Source: CAZTAO01 sp964611645 (GTDB lineage: Bacteria > Armatimonadota > UBA5829). From it: a stretch of DNA of 40,204 nt. The translations under genes and the position numbers were made by a program. Location: positions 1 to 40,204 of the forward strand of contig CAZTAO010000042.1 in the NCBI GenBank assembly GCA_964611645.1. Direction: 5' to 3'. Positions 7,080-13,835 of this stretch are shown piece by piece (positions within the stretch are counted from its first letter, which is position 1; each line of letters begins with the position of its first letter). The notes beneath the pieces were generated by a model. The model made no database searches. It had not been told where the DNA came from and worked only from the letters and a program-made list of their open reading frames with translations.

Positions 7080-8642
7080 CTACTCCGCCACAAACCTAGT
7101 CAATACAGATCCCTTGCCGTCCTCGCTCAGGACGATGAGGCTGGGCCTGCCCTCGTTCTTCGGGTCGCACACCTGCAGATCGACTACCTTGTCATCCAAC
7201 TTTGGGCTTTTCCATATCTCGGAATACGTGTCTCCATCCCACTGCAGCAAGTAGAAGTAGCCGCCGGACGGCTTGTCTTTGTCGTTCAGGTCTTTGGTGG
7301 ACTCATTCTTGCACACCACGATATAGGGTCGACTCTTGGGAACTGCTTGCCAAATTGTGGTTCTGCCGGCCTCCCTGTTGCCATAGCTGTTTTCCGTGAT
7401 TGCCTTTCGCGTCCCATCTTTCGCGAATACTTCCAGTGGCCCCCCACCGGCCTGTGTTGACAAACGCACGAGTTCGGTTTTGCCGTCGCCGTCCAGGTCA
7501 GCAGCCGTATCAGCACGCAAACGGCAAGCCTGTGCCGTATTCGCCTCAAACGGGTCAGCGGAATCAGCAGGAACGACTCGGTATTCACTGCCACCGCAGT
7601 ATACAAAGAGACCATCTACGAGAGTAACATCGCGTATCTCAGTGTCAGTGTAACGCAGTTCGTGCGGAGCGTATTGACTGCCGTCCCACCTGTACCCGTT
7701 GGTGAGTTCGTTGCGGCTCACGGGGCACAACGAGATGTAAGCCGGCAGACCAGCGCTCTGAATGACTCGCAGTTGAGGGTCATCTCTCCATTCTGCAGGA
7801 AGCTTTTGGCCCTGCCAAGTCCTTCTGAAGACTCCGTCTTGCCACCTGTGCACGGAAACCCAGCATTTCTGTCCTCCATATGAGACCCCAGCCAAGAGGG
7901 AGGTAGAATCACCTTTGAGATTGCCTGCCGAGAAGGAACACAACCTATCGCTCGCTATCCTCTCTCGCCAGGCAGCCCTGAACGTGCTTCCACCCAACAC
8001 GCCTGCATTCTCGCGCTTGCCCAGATAGGTTCCTTCGCCCAGAAGCGAAGCTGTGGGTTTGTCCTTGTCCGCGGTTGTGTCGTTGGGTTTCGACTTGCCG
8101 GAATCGCTGCCGGTGTTAGCAGAACCTGTACTGATGTCGCCTCCAACCACGGCGTCCGCTGCGCTTACGGCCTTCCCAGACTCGATGGAGACAACCCGTG
8201 CATCTATGGACACCTTCGAGTTGGCCTCCGAGATACTACCCAGCACGATCAGGCTTGCGCCCAGCAGCTTGCCTATCTGCTTCTGGGTATCGGGGTCAAC
8301 CAAGCCGCTCATGCCGATCTTGAGTTCCTTGAGGGCTTTCTCTAACTGCGCCCTCTCTACCACGTCGAAGTGACCTGACTTTATGAACGCGGTCGTGAGC
8401 TTCTCCTGCAGAATCCTTGGAACAGCATCGCCTCTGACATTGATGTTCTCAAACTCAGCGATGACGACTGTTTGCCCCTTCAACGCCTTGACCTTCTCGG
8501 AATCCGTCAGGTCCCTCACCAGGGCTGTAGAGGTGTCGCGCATTGTGTCTTGGGCGAAGAGGCACGTGCCAGCCACACCCAAGATTACGATGGCCAGCGC
8601 AAAGTGAACCAAAATGAGTGGACTTCTCGTGCGTATTCGCAT
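7080..8642 (-). CDS. Secreted CsgG/FlgO-like protein with C-terminal FG-GAP/VCBS-like region
   Basis: 520 residues. An N-terminal signal peptide (MRIRTRSPLILVHFALAIVI, likely cut after LFA) precedes a CsgG/HfaB/FlgO-like domain at about 60-180: VVIAEFENINVRG, LTTAFIKSGHFDVVERAQLE, IGKLLGASLIVLGSISE. Proteins of this class are periplasmic or outer-membrane associated and typically assemble curli, flagellar or related surface structures. The rest (about 210-520) contains repeated short beta-rich motifs, among them an FG-GAP/VCBS calcium-loop-like DLDGDGKTELVRL and a weaker second, suggesting a beta-propeller-like domain. The ATG at 8642 is chosen for AAAGGA 7 nt upstream; the frame extends to 8765 without support. 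A lipobox is not convincing. Function is unproven. Confidence 0.72.
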   Translation of the reverse strand: MRIRTRSPLILVHFALAIVILGVAGTCLFAQDTMRDTSTALVRDLTDSEKVKALKGQTVVIAEFENINVRGDAVPRILQEKLTTAFIKSGHFDVVERAQLEKALKELKIGMSGLVDPDTQKQIGKLLGASLIVLGSISEANSKVSIDARVVSIESGKAVSAADAVVGGDISTGSANTGSDSGKSKPNDTTADKDKPTASLLGEGTYLGKRENAGVLGGSTFRAAWRERIASDRLCSFSAGNLKGDSTSLLAGVSYGGQKCWVSVHRWQDGVFRRTWQGQKLPAEWRDDPQLRVIQSAGLPAYISLCPVSRNELTNGYRWDGSQYAPHELRYTDTEIRDVTLVDGLFVYCGGSEYRVVPADSADPFEANTAQACRLRADTAADLDGDGKTELVRLSTQAGGGPLEVFAKDGTRKAITENSYGNREAGRTTIWQAVPKSRPYIVVCKNESTKDLNDKDKPSGGYFYLLQWDGDTYSEIWKSPKLDDKVVDLQVCDPKNEGRPSLIVLSEDGKGSVLTRFVAE

Positions 8643-8770
8643 GAAACTGTCCTTTCTGTTAAGCGGATTGGCTATAGAGTAGACCTTTGGGAATAGGGAT
8701 GTCAAGCGGCGGAGGCAGGTTTCGACTCCGCTCAACCATCGATTGCGCGGTGGAAGGGCCCTCACCCCAG

Positions 8771-8794
8771 CCCTCTCCCGAGCGTGGGAGAGGG
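8771..8794. repeat. Intergenic 9-bp-stem hairpin (CCCTCTCCC element)
   Basis: CCCTCTCCC (8771-8779) pairs perfectly with GGGAGAGGG (8786-8794) around GAGCGT. The surrounding CCCTCACCCCAGCCCTCTCC is a common dispersed intergenic motif in many bacterial genomes. It lies at the 3' end of the AMMECR1 gene, so it may also act as a barrier to transcription, although no U-tract follows on either strand. Confidence 0.65.
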
Positions 8795-8799
8795 GGACA

Positions 8800-9321
8800 T
8801 CAGTGGTACCTCAAAACCTCAAACCGTTGCAACCGAACAGCCTCACCCCGACCAATCCCGGCCTTCTGCATGGCTATGCTTACCTGGTACTCTACCGTGT
8901 CGACGCCTTCGAGGTCAGGCAGCAGGAGGCCCTTTTTGTAGCCGCTGGTTACTATTACGCCGTAGCGCTTGGGGTCGAGCTGGTCGAGGGTGTCTATGGG
9001 TTCGGGTTCGGTCAGGACGTCTACTGAGTACTGGAGGTGGGGGAGTTCCTGGGGGCTTACCAGGGCGAAGCGGGGGTCTTTGCTGCAGGCTGATATGGCG
9101 TTGTTGATTATCTCTTCGGCCAGGGAGTTGCAGCACGGCTCGATTGTGCCTATGCAGCCTCGGAGCTCACCGGCGATCTTGATGCACACGAACACCCCGG
9201 CCTGTTTGGTCCTGAGTTCCTCGCTGGTGTCCTCCGGGACCTTTATCTTCTTGTGGTCGCGTATGTAGGCTTCGGTGGCTGCCATCGCCAACCGCACGTG
9301 TTCACTCTGTTGCTCCGTCAT
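8800..9321 (-). CDS. AMMECR1-domain protein (AmmeMemoRadiSam system protein A-like)
   Basis: A 173-residue AMMECR1-domain protein. The signature GVFVCIKIAGELRGCIGTIE, then PRFALVSPQELPHLQYSVDV and GVIVTSGYKKGLLLPDLEGV, are all family hallmarks. AMMECR1 proteins are often encoded with a Memo-like dioxygenase and a radical SAM enzyme; neither partner is present here, so this is an orphan copy. The biochemical function is unknown. The start overlaps the 3' end of plsY by about 20 nt, so it is translated from the same transcript as plsY and probably der. Confidence 0.88.
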   Translation of the reverse strand: MTEQQSEHVRLAMAATEAYIRDHKKIKVPEDTSEELRTKQAGVFVCIKIAGELRGCIGTIEPCCNSLAEEIINNAISACSKDPRFALVSPQELPHLQYSVDVLTEPEPIDTLDQLDPKRYGVIVTSGYKKGLLLPDLEGVDTVEYQVSIAMQKAGIGRGEAVRLQRFEVLRYH

Positions 9322-9940
9322 CGCGTTTCTCCGTTTCCGGCTTCCGGCCGATCCTGGGTTCGGTGCCGTCCATCAGTCGGCGAATGTTCGAGCGATGCTT
9401 TGTTATTATTGCGAGTGCAGCCAACAAGCCCAGTATTTTGTAGCTCAGGGGTGGGTTGTCGATGCCTATATAGGATGCGGTGAACATCAGGAGCGCCACC
9501 GACACAGCAGCTATTATCGATGCCACCGACACATACCTGGTAACAAACACCAATATCAGCCACAGCGGGAAGATAATGGCCGCGACCGGTGGGCTGAGGC
9601 CGATGATCACTCCCAGGCTGGTCGCAACGGCCTTCCCGCCTTTGAACCTCAGGAACACCGAATACGAGTGCCCGACCACAGCCAACAGCGCCCCGACCAC
9701 CACCAGCCAGTCCGTCAGCCCAAGCTTCTCACACAGCAGAACCGCCACAAGACCCTTGAGGGTATCCAGCGCGAACACTGCGATGCCTGGACCCGGGCCG
9801 AGGGTGCGGTAGACATTGGTCGCGCCGATGTTCCCGCTGCCGACTTCCCGGATATCGATGCCCTTCAGCAGCTTGGCGATAATCCAGCCAAACGGCGCCG
9901 CCCCCAAAACATAGCAAGCCACCCAAGCGATAACCATCAT
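9302..9940 (-). CDS. plsY: Glycerol-3-phosphate acyltransferase PlsY
   Basis: A 212-residue multi-spanning membrane protein that makes lysophosphatidic acid from acyl-phosphate and glycerol-3-phosphate, the first acylation step of phospholipid synthesis. Family motifs are intact: GAAPFGWIIAK, DIREVGSGNIGATNVYRTLG (the conserved GSGNxGATN) and SVFLRFKGGKAVATSLGV (the FKGGKAVAT loop). About five hydrophobic segments follow. I chose the ATG at 9940, with a weak GAGG about 8 nt upstream, because PlsY normally begins directly with the first membrane helix; the frame extends to 10048 through the intergenic repeat and is not credible there. It lies downstream of der, with a 136-bp spacer filled by an inverted repeat, and overlaps the AMMECR1 gene. 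Confidence 0.95.
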   Translation of the reverse strand: MMVIAWVACYVLGAAPFGWIIAKLLKGIDIREVGSGNIGATNVYRTLGPGPGIAVFALDTLKGLVAVLLCEKLGLTDWLVVVGALLAVVGHSYSVFLRFKGGKAVATSLGVIIGLSPPVAAIIFPLWLILVFVTRYVSVASIIAAVSVALLMFTASYIGIDNPPLSYKILGLLAALAIITKHRSNIRRLMDGTEPRIGRKPETEKRDDGATE

Positions 9941-9985
9941 ACGCGGCGCCTCGGGGGAATACCGAGCACGGAAGGGACTAATTGA

Positions 9986-10053
9986 CATGGATATACATGA
10001 TGAACAGGATAGGACACGGAAAAACCAAATCCTGAATATCCTGTACATCCATG
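9986..10053. repeat. 25-nt imperfect inverted repeat in the der-plsY spacer
   Basis: A left arm (9986-10010) and a right arm (10029-10053) of 25 nt each match as inverted repeats with five mismatches, bracketing an 18-nt A-rich loop. Both ends carry CATGGAT and both inner ends CAGGAT. It looks like a small palindromic dispersed element inserted in the operon spacer. Confidence 0.7.
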
Positions 10054-10076
10054 TTCAAATTCCGTCGTGCCTTCCC

Positions 10077-11396
10077 TCATCTGCTCTCCTTCTTTGGTTT
10101 TCGGAAGGACATTCGGATGGGGGTGCCTTCGTAGGGGTAGACTTTGCGGATCTGGTTCTCCAGGTATCTCTCATAAGTGAAGTGGACCAGTTCGGGATTG
10201 TTCACAAATACCACAATCGTCGGCGGGTTCACATCCGGCATTGTAGCGTATTTGATGCGAAGTTCTTTGCCCGCGTGGGTGTGCGGGTGGGAATCGATGG
10301 CGTTCTGGAGTATCTCGTTAAGCTCCGCCGTGGGGATTCGGAAAGCCGCGTTGTTGACTGCGTCCGCTGCGGTGTCCAGCGCCGCCGCGACCCCGTATCC
10401 GGTCTTGGCCGAGGTAAACACAACCGGCGCGTATGCCATGTATGGGACGGCCTGCAGGATCTGGTCGGATACCTCCCGCATCACATCCCCCTCGCACAGG
10501 TCCCACTTGTTCACCACGATCACGCACGGCTTCCCGGCCTCGTCCGCAAACCCCATAACCCGCTTGTCGCCGTCGCGCAGGCCGTCGTGGGCGTCTATGA
10601 GGACCAGAGTAACATCCGCGCGCTCAATGGACCGCAGTGCCCGCAGGACTATGTAGTACTCAATGCTGCCCTGAACCTTGCCGGCGCGCCTGATGCCGCC
10701 GGTATCGATCAGCACCAGCTTCTTGTCGCCGAACTCGAAGGGGGAGTCGACGGCGTCGCGCGTGGTGCCCGGGACATCCGATACTATGGCTCTCCTCTGC
10801 CCGAGGATCGAGTTCACCAGGGAGGACTTTCCGACGTTGGGCCTGCCGACTATGGCGATCTTGATTGTGTCCTCGCCATACTCCGGCTCTGGCTCGGCCT
10901 CGGCGAACAGCTTGACGACCTCATCCAGCAGGTCCGCAACCATCCGGCCGTTGTGCGCCGATATCGGATGCACATCGCCGATCCCCAGAGCGTAAAACTC
11001 CAGAGAATCGTGCTCGCGGCGGTCGTTGTCGGCCTTGTTCGCCACCACCAGGATCGGCTTCTTCGAGCCTCTGAGGTGGTCAGCTATCTCGTTGTCGAGA
11101 GGGTGGGGGCCGGTCGCTGCATCGACCATAAAGAGGATGATGTCCGCTTCCGACATCGCCGCCTCGGCCTGCTCGGTGACCTCCGCCTTCATTGGGTCGA
11201 TCTCATTGAGAAGCAGGCCACCGGTGTCGACCATCACGAAGTCGCGCCCGTTCCACTCCGCATCCGCGTACATGCGGTCGCGCGTCACCCCCGGCATATC
11301 CTCGACTATCGCGATACGCTTGCCGACTACTTTGTTAAACAGAGTGGACTTGCCCACATTGGGCCTGCCCACGATAGCTACCATTGGTTTGCTCAT
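10077..11396 (-). CDS. der: Ribosome biogenesis GTPase Der (EngA)
   Basis: A 439-residue protein with two tandem GTPase domains, characteristic of Der, which assists 50S subunit maturation. Domain 1 begins MSKPMVAIVGRPNVGKSTLF with the G3 DTGG and G4 NKAD; domain 2 has IVGRPNVGKSSLVNSILGQ, G3 DTGG and G4 NKWD. The C-terminal KH-like domain (LRIKYATMPDVNPPTIVVFV) ends in a basic tail. I chose the ATG at 11396, where the family begins; the upstream extension to 11597 overlaps the divergent glycosidase gene. Its Shine-Dalgarno is weak. It heads a minus-strand group with plsY and the AMMECR1 gene. Confidence 0.97.
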   Translation of the reverse strand: MSKPMVAIVGRPNVGKSTLFNKVVGKRIAIVEDMPGVTRDRMYADAEWNGRDFVMVDTGGLLLNEIDPMKAEVTEQAEAAMSEADIILFMVDAATGPHPLDNEIADHLRGSKKPILVVANKADNDRREHDSLEFYALGIGDVHPISAHNGRMVADLLDEVVKLFAEAEPEPEYGEDTIKIAIVGRPNVGKSSLVNSILGQRRAIVSDVPGTTRDAVDSPFEFGDKKLVLIDTGGIRRAGKVQGSIEYYIVLRALRSIERADVTLVLIDAHDGLRDGDKRVMGFADEAGKPCVIVVNKWDLCEGDVMREVSDQILQAVPYMAYAPVVFTSAKTGYGVAAALDTAADAVNNAAFRIPTAELNEILQNAIDSHPHTHAGKELRIKYATMPDVNPPTIVVFVNNPELVHFTYERYLENQIRKVYPYEGTPIRMSFRKPKKESR

Positions 11397-11538
11397 GTTA
11401 TGTACCGTACACTCTTCCTTCCCATTTTTGGGACATTGTATGTACTTCGACATAGAGAAGGTGTTTTCCTCTAGTGACGTAACGCGGGTGGTTGGGATAT
11501 GATATGCTATGATGCTAAGTCTTGACCCAGGAGCTGCT

Positions 11539-13065
11539 ATGCGCGCCATCTTGCTAACAACAATCGTTCTGGCTCTCCTTGCCCTCAGTATTCCCATATC
11601 GGCCGGTCAGAATGCCACAATCACCCTCGACAAGTCCAGCGTGGGCGATAAGCTCGTTGGGAATGGCTTGGAGGCGTGGGTGGGGGATCTTGCTTCTGAA
11701 TGCCTCGCTGAGGCCGGCGGACGCAAGTGTTGGACCTTGCCGATGGGGGACTCGGCGCGCTATCTCTACGTGCGCGTTTTGGATAAGGCATTCAAGGGTG
11801 GCAAGACGCATGTTCGGGTGACTGTCACGGCGCTGGACACCCCAGGGATAATCCAGATCGACTACGACAGCTACCTCTTCCCCTGGGTCGGGAAGACTGT
11901 GAACGGCACGGGGGCCGGCGCTTGGAAGGAATACGTGTTCGACCTCCCGGACGCGGGGTTTACCGAGCGGTGCAACGGCGCGGACTTCCGCCTGACCTCC
12001 GATCGGCCTTTCAGCGTTTCCAGCATCTCGGTCGAACTGGTCAAGCGGATATCGAAACCGGACAGCTTCCTGTCCAAGTTCACTCTCAAGCCCATTCCCA
12101 GGTTCAGCCCGGACAGGATGGGGTTCGCGTTCGGGGGGATGCATTGGGGAAAAGGCGGAATCACCCCGGAGATTATGGACAGGGAACTGCGGCTGTGCAA
12201 AGACCTTGGAATGGGGTGGATAAGGCAGTTTCCGGAGTGGGGCGAGATCGAACCGAACAAGGGCGTGTTCAAATGGGAGCGGGCAGACTACACCGTGAAC
12301 AGAGCGCATGATTTCGGCATGAAATGCTTGGGCGGTGTCGGGTTCTGCACCGACTGGGCAGCCGATGCTCCTGACTCAGTAGTCGGTTTCGGACGAACTA
12401 AGTACCCGCCCAAAGACATGAAAGACCTCGATGACTACGTCTACGCCGTCGTCAGCCACTTCAAGGGCAAAGTCGACTACTGGGAAGGCTGGAACGAGAT
12501 GAACGCGGTTGGCGGGTTCTGGAATGTGCCGCCGTCGGGCAGGGACCCTGTGGAGCACTATGTCGCGTGGCAGAAGGCGTTTTACAAGGCAGCCAAGCGG
12601 GCGAACCCGAAGTGCGTGGTGCTTACAGGCGGCTTCGCCGACATGGCAAACCTCGCCGGAGACATTGCCAAGTACTACGAAAAGGGCCTCAAGGGCAGCT
12701 TCGATGTGATGAACATCCACATCTACGGCGCCGACCCGCGCGACTGGATGTCGAAGCAGATTCCGTCGGTGGTCAAAGTGATGCGCCACTACGGCGACGG
12801 CGACAAGAAGATATGGATCACGGAAACCGGATGGCCGGTCAACGATAACCACCCCTACGCGAGAACTCTTGCCCAGCAGGCAGAGTGGGCGCCGTGGCTT
12901 GCGTCAGTCGCTCTGGCGTATCCGCAGGTAGACAAGGTCTTCTTCTTCGAACTGCGCGACCGCGCCACGGATGGCCTGTTCGGTTGGTACGACGCCGGCT
13001 TCAACCCGAGGCCGGTAGTCCAAAGCTGGAATGACTTTCTGAAGACAAACCCGCGGAAACCGTGA
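11539..13065 (+). CDS. Secreted glycoside hydrolase, clan GH-A-like (GH39/GH5-like)
   Basis: A 508-residue exported protein. Signal peptide MRAILLTTIVLALLALSIPI, cut near ISA. Residues about 25-190 are a beta-rich N-terminal domain (probably carbohydrate-binding-like). Residues about 200-505 form a TIM barrel in which WEGWNEMN places a Glu (residue 320) as general acid/base, and WITETGWP a Glu (residue 429) as nucleophile, about 110 residues apart as expected for retaining clan GH-A enzymes. The arrangement resembles GH39 or GH5; the substrate cannot be assigned. The ATG at 11539 has AGGAG 5 nt upstream; an earlier ATG at 11509 has none. It is divergent from der. Confidence 0.82.
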   Translation: MRAILLTTIVLALLALSIPISAGQNATITLDKSSVGDKLVGNGLEAWVGDLASECLAEAGGRKCWTLPMGDSARYLYVRVLDKAFKGGKTHVRVTVTALDTPGIIQIDYDSYLFPWVGKTVNGTGAGAWKEYVFDLPDAGFTERCNGADFRLTSDRPFSVSSISVELVKRISKPDSFLSKFTLKPIPRFSPDRMGFAFGGMHWGKGGITPEIMDRELRLCKDLGMGWIRQFPEWGEIEPNKGVFKWERADYTVNRAHDFGMKCLGGVGFCTDWAADAPDSVVGFGRTKYPPKDMKDLDDYVYAVVSHFKGKVDYWEGWNEMNAVGGFWNVPPSGRDPVEHYVAWQKAFYKAAKRANPKCVVLTGGFADMANLAGDIAKYYEKGLKGSFDVMNIHIYGADPRDWMSKQIPSVVKVMRHYGDGDKKIWITETGWPVNDNHPYARTLAQQAEWAPWLASVALAYPQVDKVFFFELRDRATDGLFGWYDAGFNPRPVVQSWNDFLKTNPRKP

Positions 13066-13101
13066 GCTGGTCGGTTCGCTCCCAGGATAGCGTGCGCGTC
13101 G

Positions 13102-13162
13102 TGCTGGACTCGATCCGGCATATGTTTCTGATCCAGAGGAGACCCTGAAACGAGTTCAGGGT
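13102..13162. repeat. Two-hairpin dispersed repeat, copy 2
   Basis: The same layout as at 3034-3093: TGCTGGA/TCCGGCA (13102-13108 with 13114-13120, one G-U pair) and, 21 nt on, ACCCTGAA/TTCAGGGT (13142-13149 with 13155-13162). The first hairpin has diverged but keeps pairing by compensating changes; the second is unchanged. Confidence 0.72.
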
Positions 13163-13227
13163 GACGTCTGAGAACACAGAAAAACGGGCAAGTTTAGAAC
13201 CCCACTATCGACGGGTAAGACAGAATG

Positions 13228-13257
13228 TTAGCCACGTCCGACGAATGTGACTATAAT
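13228..13257 (+). promoter_or_regulatory. Possible promoter of the STAS-kinase operon
   Basis: TATAAT at 13252-13257 is a consensus -10; the best -35, TTAGCC at 13228-13233, is poor (18-bp spacing). It lies about 225 bp upstream of the STAS gene, leaving a long leader. Confidence 0.4.
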
Positions 13258-13481
13258 ATGTGGGGTGTGACGCTGTAGTGGTAGGCGATGTGATTGGCCA
13301 GTCAGTTGTAGCGGCTGGAGTGTGCGGTGGTTGGCGGGGAATCCAGATCAGCGTGAGCGGTTGCTTCCCCTCAATACTATCCTCTACCAGTTTTGCAATC
13401 CAACAGAAGAGATGGCACGGATGTTTGTGCGATATTGCGGCCGACAGGTAGCGATTGACGTAGTTTGCGAAGGGAGTTGTG

Positions 13482-13817
13482 ATGGAAGATAAGGCAACCA
13501 TATCTGTGAATGGTGAGGGAAACGAGGTCACGGTTGTAGGGTCGGGTTCTCTGGACTTTACCAACTCCAAAGAGTTTCACGACGGCTTGAGAACAGCCTC
13601 GCAGACTGCGGACAAAGTGAATGTGGACCTGGGCGGGGCGGAGTTTATAGACACCCAGATCGTCCAGGATCTGGCCACTGCCGCTGTGACCCTGATGAAG
13701 AGAGACAGACGGCTGAACGTGATAGTGCGGGAGGAAGCGTATCCTCTGCGCGTCCTCAGGATATCCGGTTTTGAGCAGATTATGGACATACAGGTCGAGC
13801 CGGGGCGGGCTTCGTAG
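13482..13817 (+). CDS. STAS-domain anti-sigma antagonist-like protein
   Basis: A 111-residue STAS protein related to RsbV/SpoIIAA, which are switched by phosphorylation of a Ser in a DSSG loop. The pattern NVDLGGAEFIDTQIVQDLA corresponds to the usual DLSGVEFIDSSGLGVL: the first Ser of the loop is replaced by Thr, and the second Ser and Gly by Gln and Ile. Thr is still phosphorylatable, but the signature is altered, so the switching behaviour may differ or be lost. The ATG at 13482 is preferred to the GTG at 13479 because of AAGGGAG 5 nt upstream of it. It is 18 bp upstream of a kinase with an RsbW-like C-terminus, the expected partner. Confidence 0.78.
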   Translation: MEDKATISVNGEGNEVTVVGSGSLDFTNSKEFHDGLRTASQTADKVNVDLGGAEFIDTQIVQDLATAAVTLMKRDRRLNVIVREEAYPLRVLRISGFEQIMDIQVEPGRAS

Positions 13818-13835
13818 TGACGTTTCGCAATTCAG

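Larger units (their letters stand above)
13066..13481. other. Gap between the glycosidase and STAS genes
   Basis: About 415 bp without a credible gene. It holds the two-hairpin repeat and a possible promoter at 13228-13257. A short open frame at 13260-13451 has no Shine-Dalgarno or family character. I see no RNA gene. Confidence 0.6.

Noticed and set aside
6960..7093. Possible coding remnant between the AlbA_2 and CsgG-like genes (NYGVRNPFKRAGFLYRDD)
   Set aside because: The frame looks protein-like over a short span but has no family match and overlaps the end of one gene and the start of the other; too short to support.
9987..11474. 495-codon plus-strand open frame opposite der
   Set aside because: The der frame on the other strand has all GTPase motifs; this frame is a compositional shadow.
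13260..13451. Short open frame of 63 codons before the STAS gene
   Set aside because: No Shine-Dalgarno, no recognisable family and an unusual Cys/Gly-rich composition; it is likely noncoding.
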